Below, in pieces: positions 63,163-64,000 of a stretch of DNA of 64,000 nt (within the stretch, counting starts at the first letter, position 1; every line of letters begins with the position of its first letter). This stretch comes from MWEI01 sp964600235 (lineage in GTDB: Bacteria; Desulfobacterota; Desulfomonilia; UBA1062). Under the pieces are notes generated by a model. The model was not told the origin of the DNA. It made no database searches and was given only the letters and a program-made list of their open reading frames with translations. Location: assembly GCA_964600235.1 (NCBI GenBank), contig CAZRIV010000007.1:62001-126000 (forward strand), read 5' to 3'. Position numbers and translations under genes: made by a program.

Positions 63163-64000
63163 TCATCCCAGATACTCATGATAGACTGAAGAAAATCTCC
63201 TGAGGTCCTTATATTCCATCACCGTAGACATGGGAAGGTTTGTCTCTTCGAATCCGGACTCCCGTGCCGCGGCTACAGGATTCAGACCGCCCAGCAGGAT
63301 CACGCCCATCTTGTTCACATCAACAGGGGCCTGGCAGACGGGCTCGCCCATCTTGCCCATGGTGATCACCGGCGTCATGTCCACGTGCTTGAGTTCCCCT
63401 ATGACCTCCTCGACCCCGTCCCTGCATACCCCGGCTATCTCCGAGAGGTTGGCCAGAATCTTGCCGTCTCCGTGCTGAAGCACGCCCCGCACGGCGGTCA
63501 TCTTGGCGCTGATAAAGGCCTCGGATGGATCCAGAGACGTTCCCGAATAGTGAATAAGCTCCACGAACCTGGTTGGTTTGTGCTCGCTCATCTGGAGGAT
63601 ACCTCCGAATTTTGATTCCACCGGGATGCCCCGCTTCAGGAGCATGCCGGTAAGCACTATGCTGCACACCGTGGCAAAGCCGATGCTGTCATCAGGTACA
63701 TGGATGTCGCCGAGGAAACCTCCATCAGGGGCCACGGCCACCAGCTCGCTCACACAGAATCCCTTTTCAAAGGCGGCTTTCATGGCCTTCAATGCGTCCC
63801 TGAAGACATCCCGGGGGAAAAATGAGACATTTATTGGCACCATCCCCCTGCCTGCCTTGGCATCAAAGGTGGTCTTGTAGGCAAGGATCTCCATGCGCGA
63901 GATGCAGTAGCCCACCTTGTCATGTACCCGGGCGTTCCGGAGCTCTTCAATCCCCTTTGCCGTTATTTCCCTGCCGTCCCGCCTGCCCACGAACCTGGTG
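63163..64000 (-). CDS. NrpR-like transcriptional regulator, 5'-truncated at the window edge
   Basis: The frame is open to base 64000 on the minus strand (TRFVGRRDGREITAKGIEEL), so the gene continues beyond the window; a GTG at 63990 is unlikely to be the start. The visible part is the DUF128/NrpR effector domain: RGMVPINVSFFPRD, FATVCSIVLTGMLLKRGIPV, KFGGILQMSEHKPTRFVELI (in part) and VILLGGLNPVAAARESG. The GIEEL segment is the end of a winged helix. In methanogens NrpR represses nitrogen genes in response to 2-oxoglutarate. Bacterial homologues are less studied; the target genes here are unknown. Confidence 0.75.
   Translation of the reverse strand, partial: TRFVGRRDGREITAKGIEELRNARVHDKVGYCISRMEILAYKTTFDAKAGRGMVPINVSFFPRDVFRDALKAMKAAFEKGFCVSELVAVAPDGGFLGDIHVPDDSIGFATVCSIVLTGMLLKRGIPVESKFGGILQMSEHKPTRFVELIHYSGTSLDPSEAFISAKMTAVRGVLQHGDGKILANLSEIAGVCRDGVEEVIGELKHVDMTPVITMGKMGEPVCQAPVDVNKMGVILLGGLNPVAAARESGFEETNLPMSTVMEYKDLRRFSSVYHEYLG

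Overview
This window is typical of an anaerobic delta-proteobacterium (Desulfobacterota; a Syntrophus-, Desulfomonile- or Geobacter-like lineage is my inference). The evidence is a GC-rich backbone, a PEP-CTERM surface protein with its TPR lipoprotein partner, a bacterial NrpR-type regulator, a GH57/GalT alpha-glucan operon, and (R)-specific hydratase/dehydrogenase genes for acyl-CoA metabolism. No rRNA or species marker is present, so the assignment is tentative.

Layout. Positions 1-1567 hold two MaoC-like hydratases (the first cut by the window edge) and a short-chain dehydrogenase. Then come an AT-rich transglutaminase-like lipoprotein (1973-3862), a minus-strand phosphoesterase (3940-4566), and a promoter/operator-like region driving a CrtI-like oxidoreductase plus a flavin reductase-ferredoxin fusion (4886-7553). 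From 8162 to 48838 lies about 41 kb of surface polysaccharide genes in two blocks. Block 1 (8162-29899, mostly GC-rich) has a WbpE/WbpB-D-like acetamido-uronic acid pathway, Wzz, Wzx, Wzy, an AsnB-like amidotransferase, glycosyltransferases, a phosphosugar transferase, a nucleotide-sugar dehydrogenase, an SLBB export protein and a YjbH outer membrane protein. Block 2 (30007-48838) begins with an AT-rich island (about 29.9-39.6 kb) carrying a second Wzx and Wzy, glycosyltransferases, four methyltransferases and a kinase-like protein. It continues in GC-rich DNA with a phosphosugar transferase, a thiamine-diphosphate E1 alpha/beta pair, two PLP aminotransferases, a small Gly/Ala-rich secreted protein, a second Wzz and a WbpM/PglF-type dehydratase.

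Positions 48994-53019 hold housekeeping genes: tadA directly abutting tRNA-Ser(CGA), tRNA-Ser(GGA), the 4.5S SRP RNA, dnaX, a P1/S58 peptidase and tRNA-Met. Next are a PEP-CTERM protein (minus strand), a GH57-GH57-galT-rsmE operon (54043-59923), the PrsT-like TPR lipoprotein (minus strand), a small ORF, and the 5'-truncated NrpR-like regulator at the right edge.

The most unusual signal is non-coding. Three intergenic loci (7716-7945, 49812-50222, 59964-60188) carry copies of one repeat family: imperfect terminal inverted repeats around a 27-28 bp palindromic stem with a conserved loop of about 30 nt. Four hairpin modules are visible. Their stems differ by paired, compensating changes, and one loop lies in the opposite orientation to its flanks. 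No transposase or recombinase gene is in the window. I do not recognise this element as a named family.

How the parts fit: the polysaccharide genes supply precursors (dehydrogenase, dehydratase, aminotransferases, acetyltransferase), load sugars on lipid carrier (two PglC/WcaJ-like transferases), extend and decorate the repeat unit, flip and polymerise it (two Wzx/Wzy pairs), set its length (two Wzz) and export it (SLBB protein, YjbH). The PEP-CTERM protein and PrsT-like lipoprotein belong to a sorting system known to co-occur with such polysaccharides; its exosortase is not in this window.
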